From the NCBI RefSeq assembly GCF_900198655.1, contig NZ_FZPO01000008.1, positions 37,168-101,167 of the forward strand: DNA of 64,000 nucleotides, in the 5' to 3' direction. The stretch is from Helicobacter equorum (GTDB lineage: Bacteria; Campylobacterota; Campylobacteria; Campylobacterales; Helicobacteraceae). Below the pieces are notes generated by a model that had not been told where the DNA came from, ran no database searches, and worked only from the letters and a program-made list of their open reading frames with translations. Numbering within the stretch: the first letter of the stretch is position 1; each line of letters opens with the position of its first letter. This document shows positions 1-9,453 of this stretch, in pieces. Made by a program: the position numbers and the translations under genes.

Positions 1-381
1 ATGCAAGATGCCACCGCACAAAATACGGGCTTAACGCAATTTTTGGCTCTAAATTATGGAGCAAAAAATGAAATTGCACGATCTGCGCTCTCTCTTTATG
101 ATCGCAATGTATTTACACAGGCAAAAACGCTTAAGCGTGAACAAGCCATTGAATACATAGCAAAAAATATCGAAAACACCCTTGATACACGTGGGGCAAG
201 TGATGTGGATTTGCTAATACGCACAGGTGGGGAAATGCGACTTTCAAACTTTTTGCTTTGGCAATGTGCGTATGCGGAGTTGTTTTTTACCCCAACACTT
301 TGGCCAGATTTTAGCGCCAAAGAATTAGAAAGTATTTTACAAGATTTTTATCACAGAATCCGTAGATTTGGCGGACTCTAG
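1..381 (+). CDS. uppS: Undecaprenyl diphosphate synthase, C-terminal part (cut by window start)
   Basis: This is the C-terminal half of the cis-prenyltransferase that makes the C55 lipid carrier for peptidoglycan and surface glycans. The visible 126 codons contain the family signature RTGGEMRLSNFLLWQ followed by YAELFF, which binds the isopentenyl diphosphate pyrophosphate and shapes the dimer interface. About 100 N-terminal residues lie before the window, so the methionine at base 1 is internal. The protein ends RRFGGL, a normal-looking family C-terminus. The minus-strand membrane protein ends 10 bases downstream, so the two genes converge. Confidence 0.9.
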   Translation: MQDATAQNTGLTQFLALNYGAKNEIARSALSLYDRNVFTQAKTLKREQAIEYIAKNIENTLDTRGASDVDLLIRTGGEMRLSNFLLWQCAYAELFFTPTLWPDFSAKELESILQDFYHRIRRFGGL

Positions 382-391
382 ATGATAAGCA

Positions 392-2045
392 TTAATCTTT
401 TTTCTTAACGCGGTAGATATAATCAGATGTGGGGAGTTTAAATATGTTTTTATCACCCACAACAAGTTTTTGTTGTAGCCAATCCCCAAAAATATATTTA
501 GTCAAAGATTTTATGGAAATATAGGGCATTCCAAATGCTTGACTTTTATAAACAAGATCGTATTTTTGTGTCATTGCTTCTAGGTATTGAGAATCTGCAT
601 AGTGATGAGTGGAATTATTAAGAATAATAAAGTCACCTTCTTGTGGCTCATCAACATCTTGGCTGTTATAAATAGTTAGGGGAGAATCTAGATTTTGTTG
701 AATGATTGGTATGTTTTGGTAATCGTTATCTTTGACTTTAATATCAAAGTTTGAGACACCATAGACTTCAGTAAGGTATCTTGCCATATGCGACCAATAC
801 CAAGTGTTGTATGCTTTGCTTCTACCATTACCATCAAAATAGAGGGTGATTGTAGAGCTATCTTTGGCTTCATGTGCCAAGAAACTCAAGGTTTGATGGA
901 ATTTGATACCGTCTGTTTTGATTCGTATAAACGAATGGATGCCTATAGGTAGCGTGTAAACAATAAAGATGATACAACAACTAAATATTAAGACTTTGAC
1001 AAAAAAATTTTGCATATATTTTAGGACTCTAACATAATATACTATTCCTGCCAAACTCATAATATATACTGGAATGAGATAGTATGCTTCGAATAGTTGA
1101 AGTTTTATAAATGCTAAAATGTATAACATACTCCCAAATGCTAGTGTGTCAAAAATACCATGAAACTTTTCTTTTTTGTGCCATATTCGATAAAGACGAT
1201 AAATTCCTAAAGTGGGAAGCAAAAGTATTATGAAACAATCCTGTAGCACAAAGTTAGCAAATCCCTTGGTAACGTATGCTGTTTGGGATATTACTTTATT
1301 AATATCATAAGTTTTTACAATATGTGGATAAATAAGCCACATATATAAGATTAGATATATCATTGCACTTAGGGCTAAGAGAGTGTAATACACAAAACTT
1401 CGATTAAAACTTTTATTTTTTACCAAAATAATAAGATTCACAAAACCCACAAAGCCTATAAACAAAAATGTTGGTTCTTTAAGATATAGGCTTAGGTTTG
1501 CTGTGATACATCCTATAGTCATATATAACACACGATTTGTAAGAGAAAACCTAAATGTTGCATACACAAAGACAAGTAAAAATAATACTTGTAGCCGTTC
1601 TGGATAACAGATTCCAAGCATAACAGCTACAAAACCAGGGTGCAGTAGTAATCCTAGAAGAATTGCTATATAAATCCATTTGTAATGTGGTGCGATTTGA
1701 TATGTGTCAAAGATAGCTTCTAAGAGTTTCCATAATACAATAGCAACACAAAAAACCTCTATAGCATTAAAGGAACAATAGACATAGGCTGAAGTAAAAA
1801 ATTGCATTAAAATATTAAGATCCATAAAAGCAAGCGGATAAAACCTCCCAGCGCTTGGGTTGTAACCATTGATAATTGGATGCTTAGCTAAGATCTCCAA
1901 CCACATTACGCCATCATCAAGATTAAAAGCATATCGTGCATATATCACTATACAGACACAATATATACATACAATACTAAAGTATGTATATAGTATTTTC
2001 CTATCCCCCCCCCCTTATTGCTTTAGAAGTGAAAAGTTTTTGCAT
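392..2045 (-). CDS. Phase-variable polytopic membrane protein, GT-C glycosyltransferase-like (currently out of frame)
   Basis: A protein of about 550 residues with around ten hydrophobic segments and a soluble C-terminal domain of about 150 residues. After the first membrane segment comes an acidic pair (NLDDGVMW) in the position where GT-C enzymes (ArnT/PMT-like) keep catalytic Asp residues, so I infer a lipid-linked sugar or phosphoglycan transferase. The long open frame starts only at a GTG at 1948. A better start is the ATG at 2043-2045 with an AAGGGAG Shine-Dalgarno; it reads MQKLFTSKAIR and enters ten Gs at 2005-2014, then hits TAG. With nine or twelve Gs the frames join without a stop and add an N-terminal membrane helix. 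As read, the gene is off. Function is inferred from topology only. Confidence 0.7.
2005..2014. repeat. Poly-C/G tract of 10, translational phase switch
   Basis: Ten Cs on the plus strand, ten Gs in the coding strand of the membrane protein. The tract lies 11 codons after the probable ATG. The frame upstream (codons ending at 2045) and the frame downstream (ending at 1948) differ by one base, so nine or twelve Gs give the full protein and ten give a 14-residue peptide. Confidence 0.85.
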
Positions 2046-2141
2046 ATGCTCCCTTTATGTAAAAGTAATATAACAATTGTATCATAGTTACCTTTGGTTT
2101 CGTGCTAAAACATAAGGATAGGATTATAAGTGCAGATAAGG

Positions 2142-2147
2142 TATACT
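2142..2147 (+). promoter_or_regulatory. Probable -10 element for prfB
   Basis: TATACT preceded by AAGG, 33 bases before the prfB ATG and in an AT-rich stretch typical of sigma-80 promoters in this group, which often lack a clear -35. Confidence 0.4.
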
Positions 2148-2180
2148 CTCCTTTGGTATTTTTAGCATTAAGGAGTAAGA

Positions 2181-3272
2181 ATGGATACCTACGAATATGG
2201 CGAGTTGCTAAAAGAATTAGAAAATAAAGTGCATAACATTACAAAAGTTATACAACCAAATGCTTTACGAGAAGAGCTTGCAAAGATTTCGCACATGGAG
2301 TTAGACCCAAAGTTTTGGGAGGATGCCAAAAAAGCTGGTGAGATAGGCAAGCAAAAAAGTAAAATCACGCGTCTTTTAGAAACATTTGATACAACAAATG
2401 CATTGCTAGCGGATTCTAAAGAGCTTTTTGCACTTTTAGAATCTGAAAATGATGAAGCAAGTTTGACTGAACTTTTTGCCCAAGCTCCCGAATTAGAATC
2501 TAGCATTACAGATCTTGAAATACAAGTGATGTTACATGAGCCAAACGACAACACTAACGCTATCATTACGATCCAACCTGGTGCAGGTGGCACAGAATCT
2601 CAAGATTGGGCGAGTATGCTTTATCGTATGTATTTGCGTTATGCCGAGCGTCGAGGCTATAAAGTTGAATTACTTGATTATCAAGACGGCGAAGAAGCTG
2701 GGATTAAGGGCGTGGCTTTTATCATAAAAGGCGAGAATGCGTATGGTTATTTAAAAGGCGAGAATGGTGTGCATAGACTTGTGCGAATTTCGCCATTTGA
2801 TGCCAATGCCAAACGACACACAAGCTTTAGCAGTGTGCAAGTAAGCCCCGAACTTGATGATGATATTGATATTGTCATAGAAGACAAAGACATACGCATA
2901 GATACATATCGTGCAAGTGGTGCAGGAGGGCAGCATGTGAATAAAACAGAATCTGCTATTAGAATCACACACTTACCTAGTGGCATTGTCGTGCAGTGTC
3001 AAAATGATCGATCCCAACACAAAAACAAAGCCACTGCTATGAAAATGCTTAAATCCAAACTATACGAACTAGAGCGACAAAAACAACAAGAAGGTGTCGC
3101 TACCCAAGAAAAAAGTGAGATAGGTTGGGGACATCAGATTCGATCCTATGTGCTTGCGCCTTATCAGCAAGTCAAGGATTTGCGAAGTCAGTATGCCACA
3201 AGTGATACAAGCGGGGTGCTTGATGGGGATCTTGACAAAATTATAGAATCTGTCTTGGTGCATAGAGGATAG
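2181..3272 (+). CDS. prfB: Peptide chain release factor 2
   Basis: Terminates translation at UGA and UAA. The 363-residue length is normal. The stop-recognition tripeptide SPF (in VRISPFDAN, near residue 204) marks RF2 rather than RF1, and the peptidyl-tRNA hydrolysis motif GGQ is near residue 249 ([14 protein letters not shown]). The frame is continuous from ATG with an AAGGAG site (TTAAGGAGTAAGA), so the programmed +1 frameshift known from E. coli prfB is absent. It stands alone between two minus-strand groups, with its own promoter and terminator. Confidence 0.97.
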   Translation: MDTYEYGELLKELENKVHNITKVIQPNALREELAKISHMELDPKFWEDAKKAGEIGKQKSKITRLLETFDTTNALLADSKELFALLESENDEASLTELFAQAPELESSITDLEIQVMLHEPNDNTNAIITIQPGAGGTESQDWASMLYRMYLRYAERRGYKVELLDYQDGEEAGIKGVAFIIKGENAYGYLKGENGVHRLVRISPFDANAKRHTSFSSVQVSPELDDDIDIVIEDKDIRIDTYRASGAGGQHVNKTESAIRITHLPSGIVVQCQNDRSQHKNKATAMKMLKSKLYELERQKQQEGVATQEKSEIGWGHQIRSYVLAPYQQVKDLRSQYATSDTSGVLDGDLDKIIESVLVHRG

Positions 3273-3291
3273 GATATTTGCACGAAGCTTC

Positions 3292-3318
3292 AAGATTCCT
3301 ATTAGGGAATCTTTTAGG
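3292..3318 (+). terminator. Probable rho-independent terminator after prfB
   Basis: Stem AAGATTCC/GGAATCTT (3292-3299 with 3306-3313), six-base loop, followed by a short T-rich tail. It sits about 20 bases after the prfB stop. The rest of 3273-3426 shows no gene. Confidence 0.5.
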
Positions 3319-3426
3319 GTTTTATGGATTCACAACAGAGATAGCTTATCTTTGTGCGCCTATGCAAAGATTTTTTCATTTTTTCTCTTTTTAATTTATT
3401 TTGGTTTTTGCTATGCTTATAGCAAG

Positions 3427-4161
3427 TTATGCGATATGGCGGCATTTATGCAATATTGTATCTTTGCGTTTTGCGCATACAAAAACACAATCATATGTAA
3501 GTGTGTTTGAAAATGTTTTTTCATAAGCACATAAGAGTTCTTTGCTTAGAAAAAACCCTTTTTGTAGGCTATTGACACCACTATAGTGTAGATGTCTAAA
3601 AACTTCTAATGGAGATTCAAAGCATAATGTGTGCTGAAAGCTATAGAGGTGCAGGATTTCAAAGTTTTGGCTTAGAATCTCTTCGTATGTTTCTAGGCTT
3701 AGATATTGCAGTCCAACTCCACATAATTGCTTTATCTGCCAAAAATTTTGCACACCAAAGCTTGAAAAAAGCAAAATTCCATTTTTACGCAAAAATTTTG
3801 GTAGTGTTTGCAGACATTTTTTTTGGTTGAGCCATTGTATCGTGGCATTGGCTGTGATGAGATCAAATGTGCGTGGAGAGAGAAGCTCATCAATATGCTC
3901 CATATCAAAACACAAAAATTCTTTGTCACAATATTGCGTGTAGTCATTGATGTCGTTGCACACAAAATGTGTGTGTGGATAGAGGTATGCCAAAAGGTTT
4001 GTGTAGTTTCCTACACCACAACCAAATTCAAAAATGTTTTGGAGTTTTGGGCGATGAGTTTGGAGAATGTGCGTGAGTGTTAGTGCCATTTTGTGTTGCA
4101 CGATAGCGTGTTGCGTGTAAGTGTGGGCGTGATGTAAAAAGCGTTTGGCGACAAGAGACAT
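3427..4161 (-). CDS. bioC: Malonyl-ACP O-methyltransferase BioC
   Basis: A class I SAM methyltransferase of 244 residues. Motif I is IFEFGCGVGNYTNLL near residue 45, followed by FVCNDIND and, further on, DLITANATIQWL, which resembles the BioC pattern (D-I-SN-ALQW). BioC methylates malonyl-ACP so that the fatty-acid machinery can build the pimeloyl chain of biotin. It is the last gene of the run batD-bioF-bioG-bioC and overlaps bioG by one base (ATGA-type junction). The assignment rests on both the motif pattern and the biotin neighbours; alone it would only be called a methyltransferase. Confidence 0.85.
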   Translation of the reverse strand: MSLVAKRFLHHAHTYTQHAIVQHKMALTLTHILQTHRPKLQNIFEFGCGVGNYTNLLAYLYPHTHFVCNDINDYTQYCDKEFLCFDMEHIDELLSPRTFDLITANATIQWLNQKKCLQTLPKFLRKNGILLFSSFGVQNFWQIKQLCGVGLQYLSLETYEEILSQNFEILHLYSFQHTLCFESPLEVFRHLHYSGVNSLQKGFFLSKELLCAYEKTFSNTLTYDCVFVCAKRKDTILHKCRHIA

Positions 4162-4784
4162 TACAAGATTTCCAGAGTTTCAAAGACAAAATGAGGGCTT
4201 GTGAGTGCGTGCATACTAAAGCTTGGGTGTGTTTTGGCATAAGTTTCCCACGCAAGATTCTGTGTTGCGGGGTTAAAAATCATATCTTTTTGGCTAACAT
4301 ATGCCTTGTCCCATTTGGATTGGTGGGCTAGTGGCGTGTGTGCGCAAAAAGATTCTAAGGATTGTAATTCTTCTTGGAGTATGTGTGTAGGTGATAGATA
4401 GCTATCATTTTTAGATTCGCCAAAGCACCCTTGTATAAATAATTCTCTATCAAAATGTTGGATTGTCCGCCTAAAAAGCCTTGGGTGTATGCCATATTGT
4501 GTATCTATACCAAGTGGTGTGCCATTGATAGCTATAGCTTTTGTAGGAGCATATGTAGGCGTGTATAAAATCCGCGATGCAAAAGCCACGCCCATAGACC
4601 ACGCGATGAGCGTATGTGCCTTTTGGGTAAGTGCGCAAATCTCATCGGTGTTGCTAAAATCGCGATAATCATACACCATTGCGAGAGGTTTTTTGGGGTT
4701 AAAGGCTTGTGGCAAGACACCAAAGCCACTACAAAAAAGCGCAAAAGATGTATGTGGGGCGTCATTAAAAAAATGTATATTCAT
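4161..4784 (-). CDS. bioG: Pimeloyl-ACP methyl ester esterase BioG
   Basis: A small alpha/beta hydrolase of 207 residues of the DUF452/BioG type. Features seen are LFCSGFGV near the N-terminus, VYDYRDF, the nucleophile elbow AWSMGVAFASRIL and the block INGTPLGID...GIHP; a late His in SPHFVFETL could complete the triad. BioG removes the methyl ester to end the elongation branch of biotin synthesis. It lies between bioF and bioC with overlapping ends. H. pylori is known to use the unrelated BioV here, so this is a lineage difference. BioH-like alternatives are less likely given the sequence pattern. Confidence 0.85.
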   Translation of the reverse strand: MNIHFFNDAPHTSFALFCSGFGVLPQAFNPKKPLAMVYDYRDFSNTDEICALTQKAHTLIAWSMGVAFASRILYTPTYAPTKAIAINGTPLGIDTQYGIHPRLFRRTIQHFDRELFIQGCFGESKNDSYLSPTHILQEELQSLESFCAHTPLAHQSKWDKAYVSQKDMIFNPATQNLAWETYAKTHPSFSMHALTSPHFVFETLEIL

Positions 4785-5971
4785 ATTTCCGCCTTATGGA
4801 GAGATTCTAAAAGTTGGTGGATATGTGAGGATTGTAGTGCAGCATTAAGACAGATTCGCACTCTCGCGGTATCTTTTGGGACACTAGGATAGCGGATTGC
4901 TGGAGCAAAGATTCCATATTTGCGTAGATGTGTGGCTAATGCCAATGCGCGTTCATTGCTACCTACGACGATACCAAGGATATGAGCTTCTCCTAATACT
5001 TCATAGCGTTGTGTATTGAGATTGGATATTAATTCTGTGCTAAGGGTGCGTAAGTGTGTCCTGTATGGTGCTAATTGTGCCAAAGAAGTAAAGACTTGCA
5101 AACTAAAAGCAACATTCAGTGGCGGTAGGGCAGTTGAGTAGATGAAACTTCGTGCGGTGTTTAGGCAGTATTGTTTGATTTGGCTATGACATACAACACA
5201 CGCTCCAACAGAGCTTATCGCCTTGCCAAATGTGAGAATCAAAAAATCTATCTCTTGGCTTAGATGTAGTTCTTTTGCCCTGCCTAATCCATCATCGCCA
5301 CATACGCCTATACTATGGGCTTCATCAAGATATATATAGACATTTTCATAGCATTTTTTTATGCGCACAAGTTCGTGTAATGGTGCAAAATCCCCATCCA
5401 TGGAATACAAGCCTTCGGCTACAATAATAAGCATATCATAGTCATTATGATAGTGTGTTACAAGCTTTTGGAGGGCTTGTATGTTATTGTGAGCAAATCG
5501 CTTGAAATGCGCACGAGCGAGAGAAATACCATCAAACACGCTAGCATGCACATATTCATCAAGCACAAAAAGCACCTTACCGAGTTTGGCTAAAGACTGA
5601 ATCATACCGACATTGGCGTGATACCCACTATTAAAAAGTAAGCAGTCTTTGTGATAAAGATTTGCGATATAGGATTCTAACTGCGAAAAAATGGGAAAAT
5701 CTCCGCTTAAAAGGCGTGAAGAACTTGCGCTAAGGTAGGCGATATTTTTACTAGCATTTTGGAGAAATGCCGTGATTGTATCTTGCCAAAGTGTTTGCAA
5801 ACCTAAATAGTCGTTAGAGGCGAGATTTATGAGCATTTGGTTATGTGTATCGCGCACAAAAATACCTTGATGTGCGTATGACTGCAAACTGCGTGTATTG
5901 TTTTGTGTCGCAAGGTGTTGCAAGGCTTTTGTAAATGGAGAGAGTGAATCTAAGTTTCGTGTGGGATTCAT
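4781..5971 (-). CDS. bioF: 8-amino-7-oxononanoate synthase
   Basis: A 396-residue PLP enzyme of the alpha-oxoamine synthase family that condenses pimeloyl-ACP with alanine. Visible are LASNDYLGL near residue 50, the substrate-site stretch FNSGYHANVGMIQ, DEAHSIGVCGDDGLGR near residue 217 and the PLP lysine in LTFGKAISSVGACV near residue 247. It overlaps batD by four bases at its start and bioG by four at its end, so the run is probably one transcript. Confidence 0.93.
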   Translation of the reverse strand: MNPTRNLDSLSPFTKALQHLATQNNTRSLQSYAHQGIFVRDTHNQMLINLASNDYLGLQTLWQDTITAFLQNASKNIAYLSASSSRLLSGDFPIFSQLESYIANLYHKDCLLFNSGYHANVGMIQSLAKLGKVLFVLDEYVHASVFDGISLARAHFKRFAHNNIQALQKLVTHYHNDYDMLIIVAEGLYSMDGDFAPLHELVRIKKCYENVYIYLDEAHSIGVCGDDGLGRAKELHLSQEIDFLILTFGKAISSVGACVVCHSQIKQYCLNTARSFIYSTALPPLNVAFSLQVFTSLAQLAPYRTHLRTLSTELISNLNTQRYEVLGEAHILGIVVGSNERALALATHLRKYGIFAPAIRYPSVPKDTARVRICLNAALQSSHIHQLLESLHKAEI

Positions 5972-7128
5972 AGCAGTTCCTTAGGGTTATGTGTGGCATA
6001 AAATTCTTTGGCAAGAGTATATAATAGCTTTTTGTCATAAAAATCTGTAGAGAATCTAGAAGTTGTTTGGCTATAAAGATAGGTTTCTAGCATTGTGGTA
6101 AAAGGTGTATATGTGTGTGGCAAGTGCGTGAGAATTTCTTGTAGTAGCGCTTTATAAGAATGAGCATTGGCTATTAGGGCATAGAGCTTGTGTGTTGTGC
6201 GATGGCGTTTCCACCATAGCCATACACTTATACATATACACGAGATTCCACAAAACACGATCCAAAGCCACCACCACGATAGAGAATCTTTTTTAGTGTA
6301 TGTGGGCATTGGGTTGTCTTGGATATGGATTGCATATGGTGTGCTAGCGATAGGATAAACTTTTGTATTTTGCACATAGCTATATCCAAATGATGGAATC
6401 TCATAGGTTTCTTGTGCGATGAGGGTGAAATGTTTGCTAAGTGTATGAAGATATTTATCTGAATCTTGCTTGGAGCTCATTATGGCAGGGGAGGCATAGA
6501 TACTAACATTAGGAATATCAAGCACAAAATCTAAATCAAAAATATCACCATAGCTTTCTAGGGCGATGTCAAACTCAAGTGGTTCTCCAGCGCCTACATT
6601 ATGCGTGAGTGCGTGGGTGATGAGGCGACTTACTCCATAAAGTGGTGTTTTTGTGTAGAGATTATCTTGTGAATCTAGAGTTAGAGGCATAACTTCTAGC
6701 TGATGTGTAGCGCTTAAAAAAGTTTGTGTGGTTGTTTGTGGTGATTTTGGTGATAAAAATACATCGTGTGTATTTTCATCATCGGTGTTATCCAAAAATC
6801 CTACTTGCACTGCTAAAGGCTCTATGGGAAAGATACCAGATTGTGTTGGGTAGAGACAATAACGCATTTGATAGAGGATATACTCGCCATCACCCACGCC
6901 CTCTATGCGTTCCATTTCTATGGATTTGATATTTGGGAGATATAAGCGTGCAATATCCAAAGAGTGAATCTTATCAAAAATGTCTTGATGGATTTTGATA
7001 GAGATTGTATATAGGACTTGTTCGTGCATAAAGGCTTTGGGTGTGGAGATTGTAGAATCTATAAGAATTTTGTCTAAACCTTGTAATAACGTAATACTTA
7101 GAGAGAAAAATAAGAATTTTTGTAGCAC
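5968..7128 (-). CDS. BatD-family protein (membrane-anchored, periplasmic)
   Basis: A 386-residue protein with an N-terminal signal peptide (LQKFLFFSLSITLLQ), a beta-rich region of about 270 residues with the BatD pattern of paired domains, a single transmembrane helix (WWWLWIVFCGISCICISVWLWW, near residue 290) and a cytoplasmic tail. BatD proteins work with MoxR ATPases and DUF58/VWA proteins in envelope stress or protein maturation. The MoxR and DUF58 genes are here 48 kb away (54.2-56.0 kb). It heads the biotin gene run; the link to biotin is probably only transcriptional. Confidence 0.7.
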   Translation of the reverse strand: MLQKFLFFSLSITLLQGLDKILIDSTISTPKAFMHEQVLYTISIKIHQDIFDKIHSLDIARLYLPNIKSIEMERIEGVGDGEYILYQMRYCLYPTQSGIFPIEPLAVQVGFLDNTDDENTHDVFLSPKSPQTTTQTFLSATHQLEVMPLTLDSQDNLYTKTPLYGVSRLITHALTHNVGAGEPLEFDIALESYGDIFDLDFVLDIPNVSIYASPAIMSSKQDSDKYLHTLSKHFTLIAQETYEIPSFGYSYVQNTKVYPIASTPYAIHIQDNPMPTYTKKDSLSWWWLWIVFCGISCICISVWLWWKRHRTTHKLYALIANAHSYKALLQEILTHLPHTYTPFTTMLETYLYSQTTSRFSTDFYDKKLLYTLAKEFYATHNPKELL

Positions 7129-7238
7129 TTTGCACCTAAAATAGTATAAAATTTTTATTTTTTAGATTCTAGCAAAATTTTGTTTTAAGACATAATGGAT
7201 TTTATGCAGATAGGTTTTAGATTACATAAGGAGCTAGT

Positions 7239-7850
7239 TTGCAGATTTTGCAACAATCTTTTGGAGCATACCAAACGCATTGTTATATTGTGGATCTACC
7301 ACAGGGACAGCTTATTATAGATCCCGGTGAAAATGCTAGTGAGTGGGTGATTGCGCATTGTTCTAAACCATTGGCTATTTTGAATACACACGGACATTTT
7401 GATCATATATGGGATAATGCCTCTCTTCAGAGACATTTTGAGGGTATCCCACTCATTTGTCATACACTTGATGCGTTTTTGTTGCAAAGTGATGTGTTTG
7501 ATTTGGGACTTACTCCAAGCAACCCAACATTTCTTATTAAGGCACATAAATCCAAACAAACACTTATACTTGAGGGCATAGAAATAAACTTTCATCATTT
7601 TCCCGGACATACACCAGGGTGCTGTATGATAGAAATAAACGGACATATTTTTAGCGGAGATTTTATTTTTTATCGCAGTATTGGTAGGAGTGATTTTGCG
7701 TATTCTAATCCTGATGATATGCGTGAGTCTCTGTTGCGTTTTGAATCTATGCAAGAGTTGGCTACAATGCCTGTATATCCTGGTCATGGAGAGGGGACTA
7801 TGGCTCGTGATGAGCAAGCAAATGTAAAATTTTGGATTTCTAGGGTGTGA
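7239..7850 (+). CDS. MBL-fold metallo-hydrolase (glyoxalase II-like)
   Basis: A 203-residue protein with the metal motif THGHFDH near residue 52, a second His in FPGHTPGC and a third ligand set in FSGDFIFYRSIGRSDF and YPGHGEGT. This layout fits hydroxyacylglutathione hydrolase-like enzymes of the YcbL/GloB-II kind; the substrate is unknown. The start is TTG, chosen because AAGGAG lies six bases upstream and the translation then begins in the first beta strand of the fold. It overlaps or abuts the next gene. The same order (hydrolase, thiF, motA, motB) is known from H. pylori. Confidence 0.85.
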   Translation: MQILQQSFGAYQTHCYIVDLPQGQLIIDPGENASEWVIAHCSKPLAILNTHGHFDHIWDNASLQRHFEGIPLICHTLDAFLLQSDVFDLGLTPSNPTFLIKAHKSKQTLILEGIEINFHHFPGHTPGCCMIEINGHIFSGDFIFYRSIGRSDFAYSNPDDMRESLLRFESMQELATMPVYPGHGEGTMARDEQANVKFWISRV

Positions 7851-7852
7851 TT

Positions 7853-8617
7853 ATGCTTAGTCAATCTCATAAACAACGATATTCACGCGCTATTAACCTT
7901 CCAAATGTTGGTGAGGAAGGACAATTAAAGCTTTTAGACGCTAGTGTGCTCATTGTGGGCGTTGGTGCTATTGGTTCGATTGCTAGCACATATTTAAGTG
8001 CGACAGGAGTGGGGAGAATAGGCTTAATCGATTTTGATACGATTGATATTGGTGATTTACAACATCAAGTTTTGTATGAAACCTCTTTTCTTAATCGCCC
8101 AAAAGTGCGATCTGCACAAGCAAAACTCCAAAAAATGAATCCAGATATTACTATTGAGGGTTATTTTGAGGCTCTTGATGTGCATAATGCCCTAAAAATT
8201 ATTCAAAATTATGATTTTATTATCGATGCGACAAATAATCTTCATACGACATTTTTAGTTAATCAAGCGTGTGTGATGGCAAAGAAGCCATTTAGTATTG
8301 CTGGATATTATCAATATCAAGGGCAGATTATGACACATATTCCTAGTAGTGCGTGTTTTTCGTGTATCTTTGAGGCACTGCCCCCTCAAGAATTACGCAG
8401 AAGTTTTCAAGGTGGTGTTTGCGGATTTAGCACCGGAATTTTAGGTTCTATGCAAGCAGGAGAGGCTTTGAAATATTTCTTGCACAAAGATACACCAAAC
8501 TTGCATACTACATTGCTTATCGATTGTCTTGGGGTGTTTGATACGCAAACATTGTATTTTAAAAAACTCATAAGATCCAAAAACCCTTCTTGCCCAGTTT
8601 GTTCTAAAAACGCTTAA
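7853..8617 (+). CDS. ThiF/MoeB/HesA-family adenylyltransferase (E1-like)
   Basis: About 254 residues with the nucleotide-binding motif VGVGAIGSIASTYL, the family Asp in LIDFDTIDIGDLQHQ and a downstream N-R-P-K (LNRPKV). Cysteines in CFSCIF and a C-terminal CPVC form the usual zinc pair. Such enzymes adenylate the C-terminus of ubiquitin-like sulfur carriers (ThiS, MoaD) for thiamine or molybdopterin synthesis; which one cannot be told here. I prefer the ATG at 7853, seven bases after AGGG, over an in-frame GTG at 7847. Confidence 0.85.
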   Translation: MLSQSHKQRYSRAINLPNVGEEGQLKLLDASVLIVGVGAIGSIASTYLSATGVGRIGLIDFDTIDIGDLQHQVLYETSFLNRPKVRSAQAKLQKMNPDITIEGYFEALDVHNALKIIQNYDFIIDATNNLHTTFLVNQACVMAKKPFSIAGYYQYQGQIMTHIPSSACFSCIFEALPPQELRRSFQGGVCGFSTGILGSMQAGEALKYFLHKDTPNLHTTLLIDCLGVFDTQTLYFKKLIRSKNPSCPVCSKNA

Positions 8618-8674
8618 GTCTTGCAATTTGAGAATGCTTTTTGCTTAAAAAGTATAAACTTCTAAGGGCTTGAC

Positions 8675-9445
8675 ATGGATTTAACGACGATTATGGGTAT
8701 GGTTTTGGCGGTTACAAGTATCTCCATTGGGGATATTTTGGAAGGTGGGAATCCACTGCATGTGATTCACTTAAGCTCCGTGATGATTGTGATCCCAACA
8801 GCAGCATTTTCGGCGATGACAGCCACACATGGTTCGTATATCAAGGGTGCTTATAAGGAATTAAAATTAGCATTTTTGAATACGGGAGTAAATCTCAACG
8901 AAACGATTCGGCAGCTTGTTGAGCTTTCTACAATGGCTCGTAAAGATGGGGTGCTTTCTTTGGAGGGTAAGGCAGCGCAGATAGAAGATGATTTTTTACG
9001 CAAGGCACTTGGTATGATTATCGATGGGCGTGATGCGCATGCCGTGCGTGAGGATATGGAGATTCAAATCGAGGTGCTAGAAGAATATTATCATGGTTGT
9101 GCGCATTATTGGGTTACAATGGGTGAAACTTGCCCTACATTTGGGCTTGTGGGTGCGGTTATGGGGCTTATGCTTGCACTCCAACTTCTTGATGATCCTA
9201 AGGCAATGGCGGCAGGGATTTCTGGAGCTTTTACCGCGACGGTTACAGGAATTTTTGGGGCTTATGCACTTTTTGGTCCATGGGGACATAAGATTATGGC
9301 AAAAAGTAAAGATATTGTGCAAGAAAAAACTTTGATCGTAGAGGGTGTAGTGAGTATCGCCAATGGTGATAATCCTCGAAACTTAGAGGAAAAACTCTTA
9401 GGATTCATTAAACCCGGTGAGCCAAAAATTTCACAATTTGAATAG
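8675..9445 (+). CDS. motA: Flagellar motor stator protein MotA
   Basis: A 256-residue inner-membrane protein, four of which surround each MotB pair-type ion channel to drive flagellar rotation. It shows two N-terminal membrane helices, a long cytoplasmic loop containing the charged stretch LRKALGMIIDGRD, and the conserved third and fourth helices (CPTFGLVGAVMGLMLAL and GISGAFTATVTGIFGAY). It is followed eight bases later by motB. Confidence 0.96.
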   Translation: MDLTTIMGMVLAVTSISIGDILEGGNPLHVIHLSSVMIVIPTAAFSAMTATHGSYIKGAYKELKLAFLNTGVNLNETIRQLVELSTMARKDGVLSLEGKAAQIEDDFLRKALGMIIDGRDAHAVREDMEIQIEVLEEYYHGCAHYWVTMGETCPTFGLVGAVMGLMLALQLLDDPKAMAAGISGAFTATVTGIFGAYALFGPWGHKIMAKSKDIVQEKTLIVEGVVSIANGDNPRNLEEKLLGFIKPGEPKISQFE

Positions 9446-9453
9446 GAAGTAAT

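Noticed and set aside
1869..2087. Plus-strand open frame of 72 codons crossing the poly-C tract
   Set aside because: It is the antisense shadow of the GT-C-like gene start; low-complexity, no ribosome site, no family features. It was useful only to confirm the tract length of ten.
2189..2593. 134-codon minus-strand frame
   Set aside because: Antisense to prfB; no support.
2181..3272. Possible programmed frameshift in prfB
   Set aside because: The frame is continuous from the ATG with a good ribosome site; no in-frame UGA near codon 25.
7296..7817. 173-codon minus-strand frame
   Set aside because: Antisense to the MBL hydrolase whose metal motifs are unmistakable.
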